NCBI GenBank assembly: GCA_903820745.1
Contig: CAIJIT010000173.1
Coordinates: 1 to 37,626 of the forward strand
From: an uncultured Burkholderiales bacterium
GTDB taxonomy: Bacteria; Pseudomonadota; Gammaproteobacteria; Burkholderiales; Burkholderiaceae_C
Length of the DNA: 37,626 nt
Direction of reading: 5' to 3'
A model generated the notes under the pieces. It had not been told where the DNA came from. It searched no databases and worked only from the letters and a program-made list of their open reading frames with translations. Position 1 is the stretch's first letter; the number at the start of each line of letters is the position of its first letter. Position numbers and translations under genes: made by a program. Below are positions 1 to 9,691 of this stretch, piece after piece.

Positions 1-267
1 GCTGATCGACTTGAACAATGCTGCCGGGACCACCAACTGGCGCGGCGCTGCCCGACCCAGTTCGCGCAGGACCGGATCGGCACAAGCTTCCTCGGTCAAT
101 ACCGCCAGCGTCACTGCATGACCGCGCTGCAGGCAGGCGCGCACCAGATGATCGCCTTCCAGCCAGATCGAACCCAGCTTGCGGTAGGCATTGCCATCCT
201 GGCTAAGCTTGCGCAGCCGCTGCAGCAAGGGGTTGTCGCGCGAGGTGATGTGGCTGATCGGGGTCAT
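1..267 (-). CDS. TrmH/SpoU-family RNA 2'-O-methyltransferase, N-terminal part (cut by window edge)
   Basis: Only the first 89 codons are in the window. The translation begins [20 protein letters not shown] and continues with [20 protein letters not shown]. This matches the N-terminal substrate-binding region of SpoU/TrmH methyltransferases, where a motif of the type ITSxxNPxxKxxxKL is followed by a conserved G-x-(F/W)-(L/V)-x-EG. The SAM-binding trefoil-knot domain would lie beyond position 1, so the target nucleotide (tRNA or rRNA) cannot be told. The ATG at 267-265 overlaps the rnhB stop as ATGA, so it is probably translationally coupled to rnhB, as is common for this gene pair in Burkholderiales. 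Confidence 0.82.
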   Translation of the reverse strand, partial: MTPISHITSRDNPLLQRLRKLSQDGNAYRKLGSIWLEGDHLVRACLQRGHAVTLAVLTEEACADPVLRELGRAAPRQLVVPAALFKSIS

Positions 268-887
268 CCGCGCGCCAGGATCTCTTGCACCGGACCGAAA
301 GTACGGCGGTGGCAGGGTGTGACGCCATGCTCGCGCAAGGCGGCCAGATGCTGGGCGGTTGGATAGCCCTTGTGACGGGCAAATCCATAGGCAGGATAAA
401 TTTCATCCATCTGCAGGCATTGGCGGTCGCGGTGGACCTTGGCCAGAATCGACGCTGCCGAAATGGCCGGCACCTTGGCATCGCCTTTGACAATCGCTTC
501 AGCCGGAACTTGCAGCTGCGGCAGACGGTTGCCGTCGACCAGCACCAGGGTCGGTTTGAGGCGCAGCCCCTCGACCGCGCGGCGCATGGCCAGCAGCGTC
601 GCTTGCAGGATGTTCAGCTGGTCGATTTCTTCGACGCTGGCTTCGGCAATGCAGCAGCACAGGGCCCTGGCGCGGATTTCATCGAAGAGGCGCTCGCGCC
701 TTTTTTCGGTCAATACCTTGGAGTCCGCCAGGCCGGCAATCGGCTTGTCGATATTGAGCATCACCGCAGCGGCAACCACCGGCCCGGCCAGCGGTCCGCG
801 CCCGGCCTCATCGACGCCGACGATCAAGCCCGGCCCATGCCAATGGGCGGGTTGTTTGTCACGCAGCGATGATTTGGGCGATCGCAT
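264..887 (-). CDS. rnhB: Ribonuclease HII
   Basis: RNase HII cuts RNA in RNA-DNA hybrids and removes single ribonucleotides misincorporated in DNA. The 207-residue product carries the family signature [17 protein letters not shown], with the catalytic Asp26-Glu27 pair. [13 protein letters not shown] and [21 protein letters not shown] contain the other expected catalytic and binding residues. The start at 887 is preceded by AAAAGG about 7 bases upstream and leaves 29 bases overlapping the end of lpxB. A longer reading from 974 would add 29 residues that look like translated lpxB in another frame, so I rejected it. It is last but one in the lipid A run, the same lpxA-lpxB-rnhB order as in E. 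coli. Confidence 0.95.
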   Translation of the reverse strand: MRSPKSSLRDKQPAHWHGPGLIVGVDEAGRGPLAGPVVAAAVMLNIDKPIAGLADSKVLTEKRRERLFDEIRARALCCCIAEASVEEIDQLNILQATLLAMRRAVEGLRLKPTLVLVDGNRLPQLQVPAEAIVKGDAKVPAISAASILAKVHRDRQCLQMDEIYPAYGFARHKGYPTAQHLAALREHGVTPCHRRTFGPVQEILARG

Positions 888-2007
888 CGACGGCCTTTTG
901 CGCGGTATCGCAGCGCAGCATCTGATGAATTTGTTCGAACCTTGACTGCACCCGGGCATAACGCGCGCCGTCATCGAGCCAGGCCAGACCCTCGCGGGCC
1001 AGTGCTTCAGGCGTGCATTCTTCCTGGATCAATTCAGGCACCAGGAATTCACGCGCCAGCACATTGGGCAAACCGACCCAGGGCTGATAGTTGCGCCCCT
1101 TCATCCGCCACCAGTTCAGGGCATGCATGCGGTAGGCAATCACCATCGGTCGCTTGAACAGCGCCGCCTCCAGCGTGGCGGTGCCGCTGGCCACCAGGGT
1201 GACATCACAGGCCGCCAAGGCCTGATGCGCACGACCGTCGAGCAATTGCAGATCGAGCCCGGGGGCCAGCCGCTGCACCAGCGGCTGCAGCAACTCGCCC
1301 AAGCCCGGCGCAACCGGCATCACGAAGCGCAGGCCCGGTCTGGCTTGCTGCATCAGCAGGGCGGCGCGCAGCAAGGGGGCGGCGATATAGCGGACTTCGC
1401 TGCGCCTGCTGCCGGGCAAGAGCGCCACGACCACCTCGCCATCGTTCAGACCGAGCGCAGCCCTGGCGGCGGCACGCGGCGGCTGCAGCGGGATCGCGTC
1501 AGCCAGCGGATGGCCGACATAGCTGGCCTGGATGCCATGGCTCTGCAGCAACTCGGGCTCGAACGGGAACAGGCACAGCACATGGTCAGCCGCAAGGCGG
1601 ATCTTCTCGACCCGCTCAGCCCGCCAGGCCCAGATCGAGGGGCAGACAAAGTGCACGGTCTTGATCCCCGCCGCCCGCAGCCTGGTTTCAAGCCCGAAGT
1701 TGAAGTCAGGGGCGTCGACGCCAATGAATGCGGCCGGCGGGTCTCGCAGCAGACGCTGCGCCAGGCGGCTGCGAATCGCCAGCAACTCGCGCAGATTCAG
1801 CAAGGCGTCGACATAGCCGAAGACCGACAATTTATCCTGCGGCCACCAGGACTCGAAACCCAGGGCGGCCATGCGCGGGCCACCAATGCCTTGTGCCATC
1901 AGGCCGGGCCAGCGCTGCTTCATGCCACCGAGCAGCAAGCCGGCCAGCATGTCGCCAGAGGCCTCGCCGGCCACCATGCCGAAACGCGGCGCGTGATTGG
2001 CCGACAT
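859..2007 (-). CDS. lpxB: Lipid-A-disaccharide synthase
   Basis: LpxB, a GT19 glycosyltransferase at the inner face of the cytoplasmic membrane, joins UDP-2,3-diacylglucosamine and lipid X to make the lipid A disaccharide backbone. The 382-residue protein is the usual family size. It begins with the diagnostic [14 protein letters not shown] segment, followed by [18 protein letters not shown] and [15 protein letters not shown]. The C-terminal part has [10 protein letters not shown] and [22 protein letters not shown], which form the nucleotide-sugar site. The ATG lies 8 bases after the lpxA stop, so the pair is probably coupled. Confidence 0.97.
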   Translation of the reverse strand: MSANHAPRFGMVAGEASGDMLAGLLLGGMKQRWPGLMAQGIGGPRMAALGFESWWPQDKLSVFGYVDALLNLRELLAIRSRLAQRLLRDPPAAFIGVDAPDFNFGLETRLRAAGIKTVHFVCPSIWAWRAERVEKIRLAADHVLCLFPFEPELLQSHGIQASYVGHPLADAIPLQPPRAAARAALGLNDGEVVVALLPGSRRSEVRYIAAPLLRAALLMQQARPGLRFVMPVAPGLGELLQPLVQRLAPGLDLQLLDGRAHQALAACDVTLVASGTATLEAALFKRPMVIAYRMHALNWWRMKGRNYQPWVGLPNVLAREFLVPELIQEECTPEALAREGLAWLDDGARYARVQSRFEQIHQMLRCDTAQKAVDAIAQIIAA

Positions 2008-2015
2008 CAGCGCCT

Positions 2016-2804
2016 TCAGCGCACGATGCCGCGCTGCGCTGCAGCGAGGAAATTCAACATCAGGTCGATGTCGGCATCGGCATCCACCTGCTGGCCGCGC
2101 AAATCCCCGATCGACGCCACCGCCTGCTCGAGAGCCAGCGAAGAACGGTAGAGGAGCTTGTGCATCTGTCGGATCATGGTGATGCGCTCTGGGCTGTAGC
2201 CGCGCCGGCGCAGACCGACGACATTGACTGCCCGCACGCTCAGCGGATTGCCGTCTACCGTCATGAAAGGCGGCACATCCTGCGCCACATGGCCCTGGAA
2301 GCCGATCATCGCGTGGGCGCCGATCTTGACGAACTGGTGCACGCCGCTAAGGCCACCCACCGTTGCCCAGTCACCGACATGCACATGTCCTGCCAAGGTC
2401 GCGTTGTTGGCCAGCACGGTGTGATTGCCAAGGCGCACGTCATGGGCAATATGCACATAGGCCATGATCCAGTTGTCCGAACCGATCCGCGTCACGCCTT
2501 CGTCCTGCACGGTACCCAGATTGAGCGTGCAGAACTCGCGGATGGTGTTGCGGTCGCCGATTTCCAGCGCCGTCGGCTCGCCGGCATATTTCATGTCCTG
2601 AGGCGCCGCACCGATCGAGTTGAACTGGAAGATGTGGTTGTTTTCGCCGACGGTAGTCAAGCCTTCGATCACGCAATGCGGGCCGACCGTTGTGCCCGCG
2701 CCGATGCGCACCTGGGGGCCGATCAGCGTGTAGGCGCCGACGCTGACCGAACTGTCGAGCCAAGCAGCCGGGTCGACGATGGCGCTGGGATGAATCAATG
2801 CCAT
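2016..2804 (-). CDS. lpxA: UDP-N-acetylglucosamine O-acyltransferase (LpxA)
   Basis: LpxA performs the first step of lipid A synthesis, moving a 3-hydroxyacyl chain from acyl-carrier protein to the 3-OH of UDP-GlcNAc. The 262-residue protein shows hexapeptide repeats of a left-handed beta helix and the HIAHD active-site motif. The catalytic His is H121, equivalent to E. coli H125. Two substitutions stand out. E. coli TIHRGT is here TLNLGT (residues 93-98). The acyl-chain ruler residue, Gly173 in E. coli, aligns with Phe169 in [13 protein letters not shown]. By analogy with ruler mutants, a bulky residue there suggests a shorter acyl chain, perhaps C10. It sits between fabZ (7-base gap) and lpxB. 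Confidence 0.96.
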   Translation of the reverse strand: MALIHPSAIVDPAAWLDSSVSVGAYTLIGPQVRIGAGTTVGPHCVIEGLTTVGENNHIFQFNSIGAAPQDMKYAGEPTALEIGDRNTIREFCTLNLGTVQDEGVTRIGSDNWIMAYVHIAHDVRLGNHTVLANNATLAGHVHVGDWATVGGLSGVHQFVKIGAHAMIGFQGHVAQDVPPFMTVDGNPLSVRAVNVVGLRRRGYSPERITMIRQMHKLLYRSSLALEQAVASIGDLRGQQVDADADIDLMLNFLAAAQRGIVR

Positions 2805-2811
2805 GAGTGCC

Positions 2812-3255
2812 TCAGGCGTCGATGCGCCGCATCGTGCAGATCAACTGGGCTTCAGCGGCCAGGACTTTGTCAACCCAGGCCTTGCCGGTAAATTTGTAGA
2901 TGCCGGCCTTGGTGCGGTCGAGCGTGACGTCGAGCAGCAATTGGTCGCCAGGCTCGACCGGGCGCTTGAAGCGCGCCGCATCGATGCCGGCGAAGTAGAC
3001 GATGGTCTGGTCGTCGAGTTCGGTGCCGGTGCTGTCCAGGGCCAGCAGCGTCGCCGCCTGGGCCATGGCCTCGAGAATCAGCACGCCAGGCATGACCGGC
3101 CGATGCGGGAAATGGCCGACAAAGTAGGGCTCGTTGATGCTGACGTTCTTCAGCGCCAGGATGCGTTTGCCTTTTTCGATTTCGATCACGCGGTCGACCA
3201 GCAGCAGCGGGTAGCGATGCGGGAGTTTTTTCAGTACCTGGTGGATGTCCATCAT
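2812..3255 (-). CDS. fabZ: 3-hydroxyacyl-ACP dehydratase FabZ
   Basis: FabZ dehydrates 3-hydroxyacyl-ACP to trans-2-enoyl-ACP in fatty acid elongation. It competes with LpxA and LpxD for the same precursor, so clustering with them ties membrane phospholipid to lipid A supply. The 147-residue hot-dog fold protein has the signature [20 protein letters not shown], with catalytic His48 and Glu62. Two adjacent ATG codons (3255 and 3252) are possible starts. The first begins 2 bases after the lpxD stop and is used here. Confidence 0.97.
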   Translation of the reverse strand: MMDIHQVLKKLPHRYPLLLVDRVIEIEKGKRILALKNVSINEPYFVGHFPHRPVMPGVLILEAMAQAATLLALDSTGTELDDQTIVYFAGIDAARFKRPVEPGDQLLLDVTLDRTKAGIYKFTGKAWVDKVLAAEAQLICTMRRIDA

Positions 3256-3257
3256 GG

Positions 3258-4283
3258 CTAAATCTTCTTTTCTAGGGCACGCAAGCGATCACGCATTGCA
3301 TGCAGTTGGCGCAATGTGGCAGCGTTCTTCTCCCAGTTCGAATTTTCATCGAAGGGGAAGACGCCGCTGTACTGGCCGGGCTTGTTGATGCTGCGGCTGA
3401 TGACCGTCGCAGCCGAGACATGGACATGGTCAACCAATGACAGATGACCGAGGATGATGGCGCCGCCGCCAACAGTGCAATGCGCGCCAATCGTCGCGCT
3501 GCCGGCGATGCCGGCACAACCAGCCATGGCAGTATGCGCGCCGACATGGACGTTGTGGCCGATCTGGATCAGGTTGTCGAGCTTGACGCCGTCTTCCAGC
3601 ACGGTGTCACCCAGTGCGCCACGGTCGATGCAGGTATTGGCACCGATTTCGACATCGTTGCCGATCACGACAGCGCCGAGTTGTTCGATTTTTTCCCAGC
3701 GCCCCTGCGTTGGCGCGAAGCCAAAGCCGTCGGCGCCGATCACGACACCGCTATGCACAATACAGCGCTCACCGATCCGGCAGTCATGACCCAGGGTGAC
3801 GCGCGCCGCCAGGCGGCTGCCGGCACCTACGACTGCATTGCGCTCGAGCACGCAATGCGCGCCGATGCGCGCGCCCGCACCGATCATCACGTCAGCCTCG
3901 ATCACCGCCAGCGGGCCGACATCGACGCCCTCGGCTAGCAGGGCCGAGGCATCGATCACGGCGCTCGGATGGATGCTGGCCGGGACGACAGGACGCGTCC
4001 TGCTGACCCACCATTGGGTCAAACGGGCAAAGTACAGATAGGGGTCGGGCGTGATGATGGCAGCGCCGCGGGCTGCGGCGAGCTCTGCGAACTCGGGCGC
4101 GACGATCACGCATCCGGCAAGACTGACTGGCAATTGCGCCCGGTAGCGGGGATTGGCCAGAAAGCTCAAGGTCGCTGAGTCTGCAGCTTCGAGCGGGCCG
4201 ATTTTCGAGATCGCGGTCGCGGGGTCGCCGTGAAGGTCGCCACCCAGGGCGGCGACCACGTCAGCCAGCGTGACCAGCGCCAC
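3258..4283 (-). CDS. lpxD: UDP-3-O-(3-hydroxyacyl)glucosamine N-acyltransferase (LpxD)
   Basis: LpxD adds the second 3-hydroxyacyl chain, on the 2-amino group, in lipid A synthesis. The protein of about 341 residues has an N-terminal uridine-binding domain (to about residue 100) followed by left-handed beta-helix hexapeptide repeats. It contains GADGFGFAP and [15 protein letters not shown], where the His in GHN is the expected catalytic base (residue 243). There is no ATG near the 5' end: after the skp stop the sequence reads TTG GTG GCG. I prefer the GTG at 4283 because AGAAG lies 6 bases upstream. The TTG at 4286 is the alternative. Confidence 0.95.
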   Translation of the reverse strand: MALVTLADVVAALGGDLHGDPATAISKIGPLEAADSATLSFLANPRYRAQLPVSLAGCVIVAPEFAELAAARGAAIITPDPYLYFARLTQWWVSRTRPVVPASIHPSAVIDASALLAEGVDVGPLAVIEADVMIGAGARIGAHCVLERNAVVGAGSRLAARVTLGHDCRIGERCIVHSGVVIGADGFGFAPTQGRWEKIEQLGAVVIGNDVEIGANTCIDRGALGDTVLEDGVKLDNLIQIGHNVHVGAHTAMAGCAGIAGSATIGAHCTVGGGAIILGHLSLVDHVHVSAATVISRSINKPGQYSGVFPFDENSNWEKNAATLRQLHAMRDRLRALEKKI

Positions 4284-4286
4284 CAA

Positions 4287-4793
4287 TCACTTCTGGGCGT
4301 TAAGCAAGTCGATCACCTTCTTGGTGATGTCGACACGCGCGCTGGAGTGGATGGCGTCCTGCAGGATCAGGTCGTATTTGTCGGACTCGAAGATCTGCTT
4401 GATGACGCGGTTCGCCCGCTCGACCACAGCCGACAACTCTTCATTTTTTCGCTGGGTCAGGTCTTCCTGCCATTCGCGGCGCTTGCGCTGCAGATCGCGG
4501 TCCTGCTCGACCAGATCACGCTGCAAGCGATTGCGCTCGGCTTCAGGCAAGGTCTGGGCGTTCTTCTCCAGTTTCTCTGCCGCAGCACGCAGACGAGCCT
4601 CAACATCCTTGAGCTCTTTCTCGCGCTTGCCGAATTCGGCTTCAAGCTTCAACTGTGCCGCTTTGGCGAGATTGGCTTCACGCAGCACCCGCTCGCTATT
4701 GACATAGCCGATCTTAATTTCCTGAGCCTGCGCCGTAAAGGCCGAAGCCGCCATCATTGCGGCCAAGGCCGCCGCTTTCAACATGCTCTTCAT
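4287..4793 (-). CDS. skp: Periplasmic chaperone Skp/OmpH
   Basis: Skp is a trimeric periplasmic chaperone that holds unfolded outer-membrane proteins on their way to BamA, encoded directly upstream. The 168-residue precursor has a typical Sec signal peptide: Lys2 and Lys6, a hydrophobic alanine-rich core, and a cleavage site after AQA at residue 23. The mature part starts QEIKIGYVNSERVL and is then dominated by charged heptad-like sequence (about residues 45-130), consistent with the coiled-coil tentacles of the family. Its ATG shares one base with the bamA stop (TGATG), so translation is probably coupled. Confidence 0.94.
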   Translation of the reverse strand: MKSMLKAAALAAMMAASAFTAQAQEIKIGYVNSERVLREANLAKAAQLKLEAEFGKREKELKDVEARLRAAAEKLEKNAQTLPEAERNRLQRDLVEQDRDLQRKRREWQEDLTQRKNEELSAVVERANRVIKQIFESDKYDLILQDAIHSSARVDITKKVIDLLNAQK

Positions 4794-7099
4794 CAGAATG
4801 CAGTCCCGATCTGGAATTGGAATTTCTCTATTCTATCTGTGGGTTTCTTGCGCACCGGCACGCCATAACTCAGACGCAACGGGCCCATGGGCGAAATCCA
4901 GCTCAAACCGATACCCGCCGAGGCGCGCACCGTGTCACCAGCGATTTTCTCCTGCGAGCCCCACACATTGCCCGCATCCATGAATCCAAACAAACGGAAG
5001 GTCTTGTCATTGCCGCCGCCCGGAACAGGGATATACAACTCGGCATTGGCATTGACCCGCCGACTGCCACCAGTATAAGAGCCCGTCACATCAACCGGAC
5101 CCAATGAGCCCGCCTGAAAAACCCGCACCGAGCCCAGTCCGCCTGCATAGAAGTTCTTGAAGATCGGATATGGCAGCCCGCCCAACCCAACACCCCAGCC
5201 CAGTTCGCTGTTGAGCCCAAGCGTGATCTTGTTGGTCAGCGCGATGTACTGCTGGTATTGCAGATTGGCACGCACATAGCGGGCATCGCCGGCCGGGCTG
5301 ATTTCAAGGTTGACGCGCTGGTATTTCCCCGTCGAAGGGGAAATAACGCTGTCGCGATTGTCACGTTGCCAACCAATCGTCAACGGCAGGGCAATGCTGT
5401 TCTGGCCGAACTGCTGGGTGAACAGCAGATAGCTGTTCGGCAGGCCGACCGAGGTGCTGATCGTCGTGCGCTCATAGCCGGTGCCGAAAAACACTGTGTC
5501 AAGCTCAGAGAACGGGACGCCAAACCGTATCGAGCCGCCATGGGTGACCAACTGGTATTGCTCCCCCAGCGTATTCAGCGGCTTGGTCGTGCGGTAAAAA
5601 AGATCCAGCGCGCGCGATACCCCGTCAACTGTGAAGTAAGGGTCGACCGTACTCAGAACGACGGCACGCCCGGTAGCTGCCGTATTGACTTCGAGGCCCA
5701 GATAGTTGCCTGAGCCGAAAACATTTTCCTGCTTGATCGACCCCGTCAGCGAAAGCTTTTGCTGGCTCGAATAGCCCGCGCCAACCATGATGTTGCCGGT
5801 CGGGCGTTCGGTCACGTTCAGCACGACGTCGACCTGGTCCTGGGCGCCAGGCACTTCAGTCGTGTCAATTGTGACTTCTTTGAAATAACCCAAACGCTCT
5901 ACCCGGTCGCGTGAGGCCTTGATGCGTTGACCGTCATACCAGGCTGACTCAAACTGCCTGAACTCGCGCCGGATCACTTCGTCGCGTGTTCGGGTATTGC
6001 CGGAAATGAGGACGCGGCGCACATAGACCCGGCGCTGCGGCTCGGCCACAAAAGTCACCACTACCTGCCCGGTGGCGCGGTCGATTTCGGGCCGACTGTC
6101 AACGCGCGCGAACGCATAGCCGAATGAGCCGTACAGGTCGGAAAATGCCCGCGTCGTTTGCGCTACCGCCTCACCCTGGTAAGCCTGACCGGGCTTCAAA
6201 ACGATCAGGCGTTTGAAATCCTCGTCACGACCCAGGAAATCGCCTTCCAGTTTGACCGCCGTAACGGTGTATGGCTGGCCTTCACTGATCGTCACGGCGA
6301 TGTTGATGCTCTGCTTGTCAGGCGAAATCGTCACCTGCGTCGAAGTCACTGCAAACTCGAGATAGCCACGGTTCAGGTAATAGGAGCGCAGTGTTTCCAG
6401 GTCGGCGTTCAGCTTGGAACGCGAATAGCGGTCGGTCTTGGTGTACCAGGTCAGCCAGCCGCTGGTCGACTGCTCGAGCAAGCCCAGCAGCGTGCTCTCG
6501 GAGGCCAATGTGCTGCCGAGAATGCGTATTTCGCCGATTTTTGCAGGTTCGCCTTCAGTCACGGTAAAGCTGACATTGACGCGGTTGCGCTCAATCGGCG
6601 TCACAGTGGTCGTGACCTCGGCACCATAAAGGCTGCGGGTCAGGTATTGGCGTTTGAGTTCCTGCTCGGCCCGGTCAGCCAGGGCCTTGTCGAAGGGTTT
6701 GCCCTCGCCGATGCCGACTTCTTTCAACGACTTATTGAGCGCCTCGGTATCAAATTCTTTCAAACCGATGAAACTGACATTGGCGATGATCGGCCGCTCT
6801 TCAATGATCACCACCGCTGAAGCGCCGTCGATATTGATGCGCACGTCCTTGAACAAGCCGGTGGCGAACAAGGCGCGCAATGCCGCAGCACCCTTGTCGT
6901 CGTTATAGGTATCACCGATGCGGAACGGCAAGGACGCAAAAACCGTCCCGGGGTCGGTGCGGTTCAAGCCCTCGACGCGAATGTCCTTCAACACGAACGG
7001 ATCAACTGCCCAGGCAGCGCCGCTCTGCATTGCGGCCGCAAGGGCCAAGGTCAGGAATGAGGGGCGCATCTTTGCGCTGAATCTTTGAGATGAGGACAT
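4793..7099 (-). CDS. bamA: Outer-membrane protein assembly factor BamA
   Basis: BamA is the central Omp85-family subunit of the Bam complex that folds beta-barrel proteins into the outer membrane. The 768-residue precursor has a signal peptide ending AWA at residue 31. POTRA repeats start at VLKDIRVEGLNRTDPGTVF, and a C-terminal 16-strand barrel ends in Phe, the expected beta-signal residue (FQIGTAF). Loop 6 normally holds a VRGF/Y motif; here it reads VRVF (residues 658-661), with Val660 in place of Gly. The start is uncertain. The ATG at 7099 lacks a clear ribosome-binding site, and Met11 at 7069 would also leave a good signal peptide. It follows rseP by 10 bases. Confidence 0.97.
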   Translation of the reverse strand: MSSSQRFSAKMRPSFLTLALAAAMQSGAAWAVDPFVLKDIRVEGLNRTDPGTVFASLPFRIGDTYNDDKGAAALRALFATGLFKDVRINIDGASAVVIIEERPIIANVSFIGLKEFDTEALNKSLKEVGIGEGKPFDKALADRAEQELKRQYLTRSLYGAEVTTTVTPIERNRVNVSFTVTEGEPAKIGEIRILGSTLASESTLLGLLEQSTSGWLTWYTKTDRYSRSKLNADLETLRSYYLNRGYLEFAVTSTQVTISPDKQSINIAVTISEGQPYTVTAVKLEGDFLGRDEDFKRLIVLKPGQAYQGEAVAQTTRAFSDLYGSFGYAFARVDSRPEIDRATGQVVVTFVAEPQRRVYVRRVLISGNTRTRDEVIRREFRQFESAWYDGQRIKASRDRVERLGYFKEVTIDTTEVPGAQDQVDVVLNVTERPTGNIMVGAGYSSQQKLSLTGSIKQENVFGSGNYLGLEVNTAATGRAVVLSTVDPYFTVDGVSRALDLFYRTTKPLNTLGEQYQLVTHGGSIRFGVPFSELDTVFFGTGYERTTISTSVGLPNSYLLFTQQFGQNSIALPLTIGWQRDNRDSVISPSTGKYQRVNLEISPAGDARYVRANLQYQQYIALTNKITLGLNSELGWGVGLGGLPYPIFKNFYAGGLGSVRVFQAGSLGPVDVTGSYTGGSRRVNANAELYIPVPGGGNDKTFRLFGFMDAGNVWGSQEKIAGDTVRASAGIGLSWISPMGPLRLSYGVPVRKKPTDRIEKFQFQIGTAF

Positions 7100-7109
7100 G
7101 CAGGTAGGG

Positions 7110-8477
7110 TCAATGCAGGCCCGTCAAGCGGACCACGTCGTTGGAAAGGGCCAAAGCCATCATCAGTATCAGGATCAGCGCGCCCGCGCGCTGCAGTTGC
7201 GTTTGCCACCATTCCGATATTGCCCGGCCGGTGATTCCCTCAAAACAATAATACATCAGGTGCCCGCCATCCAACATCGGCAATGGCAGCAGGTTGAGGA
7301 TGCCAAGGCTGACACTGAGCAGACCGAGGAAACCCAAGTAATGCGCCAAACCCATGCGAACTGATTGACCTGCGTAGTCGGCGATGGTCAGCGGACCACT
7401 GAGATTTTGCAATGAAGCCTCGCCGACGAGCATCCTGCCGAACATCTTCAGGGTCATCCAGGAGATGTCTGTTGTGCGTTCGAAGCCGCGCAGCAGGCCG
7501 TCAAAAAAGCCGTAGCGTACGGTGACCAGCGCGGGCGCGGCGCCGACCATCACCTCGAGCCGGCCGACCGGCTTGCCTGCATCGACAAGCACCTTGGGCG
7601 CCACTGGCAGTTCCAGCAACTGCCCGGCGCGCTCGATCCGCCAGAGCATCGTGCGCGCCTCTCCGTCCAGCACCGCTGCCCTGATCAACCGGCGCAGCGT
7701 GGCAGCATCGGCAAGCAAGGCGCCGTCGACAGCCTGCACCAGGTCGCCAGACTTCAGACCGGCCTGATCACCCGCACCACCCGGGCTCACCTTCCCCAGC
7801 AGCGGCGGACTGAAGGGACCGCCCAAGCCGATTTTGCGCAGCGATTGCGCGTCGAGTTCGCTGCCGTCCAGCCGGTCGGTATCGAGGACCAGCGTACGGC
7901 GGCCATGTCCATCGGCATCAGTGGCGTCCAAATGCAATTTGCGCCCGGCCTCGACCGCCTCGGTCAGGCGCCAGCTCAGTTCCGACAGCGATTGCAGTTC
8001 ATGCCATTCCTGGCCATCGGTCGAACTCGCCTGCACCCAGTCGCCAGCGCGCATACCCGCACGCTCGGCCACCGATCCCGCCAGCGGTGCACCCAGCAGC
8101 GCCTTGGGCTCTTCCAGGCCGATCCAATTGACGCTGGCAAACAGCAACAAAGCCAAAAGCAAATTCGCCAGCGGCCCTGCCGCCACGATGGCGACGCGCT
8201 GGCGCAATGGCCGGTTATTGAAGGCCTGACCGGTCAGCTCCGAGGGTACCGGCCCTTCGCGCTCATCCAGCATCCTCACATAGCCGCCCAAAGGCAGCAG
8301 GCAGAGCGTGAACTCGGTGGCATCGGGTCCGTTCTGACGTCGCCAGATGACGCGCCCGAATCCGACTGAAAAGCGCAGCACCTTCACACCGCAAAGGCGG
8401 GCGACCCGGTAATGCCCATACTCATGCACGATGATCAACAGACACAAGGTCACCACGAAAGCCAGCAAGGTACTCAT
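7110..8477 (-). CDS. rseP: RIP zinc metalloprotease RseP
   Basis: RseP is a site-2 intramembrane protease. In E. coli it makes the second cut of anti-sigma factor RseA to release sigma-E when outer-membrane proteins misfold, which fits its place beside bamA and skp. The 455-residue protein has the zinc motif HEYGH (residues 18-22) in the first membrane helix. Two PDZ domains follow (about residues 125-310; GDWVQA and GLKSGDLVQAVDG are the ligand-loop regions). The third zinc ligand is Asp403 in PMLDGGH. Its ATG overlaps the dxr stop by ATGA. Confidence 0.96.
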   Translation of the reverse strand: MSTLLAFVVTLCLLIIVHEYGHYRVARLCGVKVLRFSVGFGRVIWRRQNGPDATEFTLCLLPLGGYVRMLDEREGPVPSELTGQAFNNRPLRQRVAIVAAGPLANLLLALLLFASVNWIGLEEPKALLGAPLAGSVAERAGMRAGDWVQASSTDGQEWHELQSLSELSWRLTEAVEAGRKLHLDATDADGHGRRTLVLDTDRLDGSELDAQSLRKIGLGGPFSPPLLGKVSPGGAGDQAGLKSGDLVQAVDGALLADAATLRRLIRAAVLDGEARTMLWRIERAGQLLELPVAPKVLVDAGKPVGRLEVMVGAAPALVTVRYGFFDGLLRGFERTTDISWMTLKMFGRMLVGEASLQNLSGPLTIADYAGQSVRMGLAHYLGFLGLLSVSLGILNLLPLPMLDGGHLMYYCFEGITGRAISEWWQTQLQRAGALILILMMALALSNDVVRLTGLH

Positions 8478-9691
8478 GCAGCCACCTTCTGGATCAAGTC
8501 CCGGGCATATCGTCTGGCGCGCTGATCGAGTTCCAGCAACCCTTCAACGCTGGCGCATTCGCCTTTGTGCGGTGGCAAGTTCTCAAGGCATTGCAGATTG
8601 ATCTGATGAATTTGATCAAAGCGCAGCCGGTGCTCCAGAAATGCCGCCACGGCTTCCTCGTTGGCGGCATTCAGGACTGCGGTTCCACCTTCTGGCCCGG
8701 CCAGCGCCTGCCAGGCAAGAAAGAGCCCGGGGAAACGATTTTCATCGGCGGGCTCGAAGCTCAGCGCAGGCAGGCTCAGCAGATCAAGCCGGCTCGCGCC
8801 CGCTTCGATGCGCTCGGGAAAGGACAGCCCGAAAGCGATCGGCACACGCATGTCGGGCGTGCCCAGTTGCGCCAGCACCGACATGTCGCGGCACACCACC
8901 ATCGAGTGCACGATGCTTTGAGGATGGATGATGACCTTGATCTGCTCGGGCGCCAGGCCGAACAGCCAGCGCGCCTCGATCACTTCCAGCGCCTTGTTCA
9001 TCATCGTGGCCGAGTCGACCGAAATCTTGCGGCCCATGACCCAGTTCGGATGCGCGCAAGCCTGATCTGGTGTGACCGAAGCCAGGGTAGCTGGATCACG
9101 CTGACGAAACGGGCCGCCTGAAGCCGTCAACACGATATGGTCGATGCGCTGCGCCCAGGTCCCCCGGTCTTCGGGGAGGCATTGGAATATCGCCGAATGT
9201 TCGCTGTCGATCGGCAGCAGCGTCGCGCCACCCGCTGCAACGGCACGCATGAACAAGGCCCCGCCGACAACGATCGCTTCCTTGTTGGCCAGCAGCAAGC
9301 GCTTGCCGGCGAGCGCCGCAGCCAGACAAGGCGCCAGGCCGGCAGCGCCAACAATCGCCGCCATCACCGCATCGACCTCCGGATGCGCCGCCACCTCGGC
9401 CAGGCTGGCCGCACCGTCGAGGACTTCGGTCCGGCTGCCATGCTCGCGCAATTGGCGCCGCAGCTGCGCCGCGAGCAAGGGATCGGGCATCACTGCAAAC
9501 CGCGGCTGCCAGCTCAGGCATTGCCCGAGCAGGGCATCGACACGACTCATCGCGCTGAGGGCGAACACCTGATAGCGATCCGGGTGACGCGCCAGCACGT
9601 CGAGCGTATTGACGCCAATCGAACCGGTCGATCCAAGCACGCAAATGCGCTGTCGTCTGTGCTCGCCCGCCACACCCAAGCCGCCGCTCAT
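8474..9691 (-). CDS. dxr: 1-deoxy-D-xylulose-5-phosphate reductoisomerase
   Basis: Dxr commits carbon to the MEP isoprenoid pathway by converting DXP to MEP with NADPH and a divalent metal ion. The 405-residue protein shows the NADPH loop GSTGSIG (residues 20-26), the KEAIVVGG segment, the metal-binding DSEHSAIFQ motif, and ASGGPFR with the DSATMMNK motif of the substrate lid. It supplies precursor for uppS two genes upstream, and ispG later in the window acts in the same pathway. Four-base ATGA overlaps join it to cdsA before it and rseP after it. Confidence 0.97.
   Translation of the reverse strand: MSGGLGVAGEHRRQRICVLGSTGSIGVNTLDVLARHPDRYQVFALSAMSRVDALLGQCLSWQPRFAVMPDPLLAAQLRRQLREHGSRTEVLDGAASLAEVAAHPEVDAVMAAIVGAAGLAPCLAAALAGKRLLLANKEAIVVGGALFMRAVAAGGATLLPIDSEHSAIFQCLPEDRGTWAQRIDHIVLTASGGPFRQRDPATLASVTPDQACAHPNWVMGRKISVDSATMMNKALEVIEARWLFGLAPEQIKVIIHPQSIVHSMVVCRDMSVLAQLGTPDMRVPIAFGLSFPERIEAGASRLDLLSLPALSFEPADENRFPGLFLAWQALAGPEGGTAVLNAANEEAVAAFLEHRLRFDQIHQINLQCLENLPPHKGECASVEGLLELDQRARRYARDLIQKVAA

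Noticed and set aside
1123-2891. Long plus-strand open frames opposite lpxB and lpxA
   Set aside because: GC-rich codon bias leaves long open antisense frames; they show no domains, and the minus-strand genes are certain.
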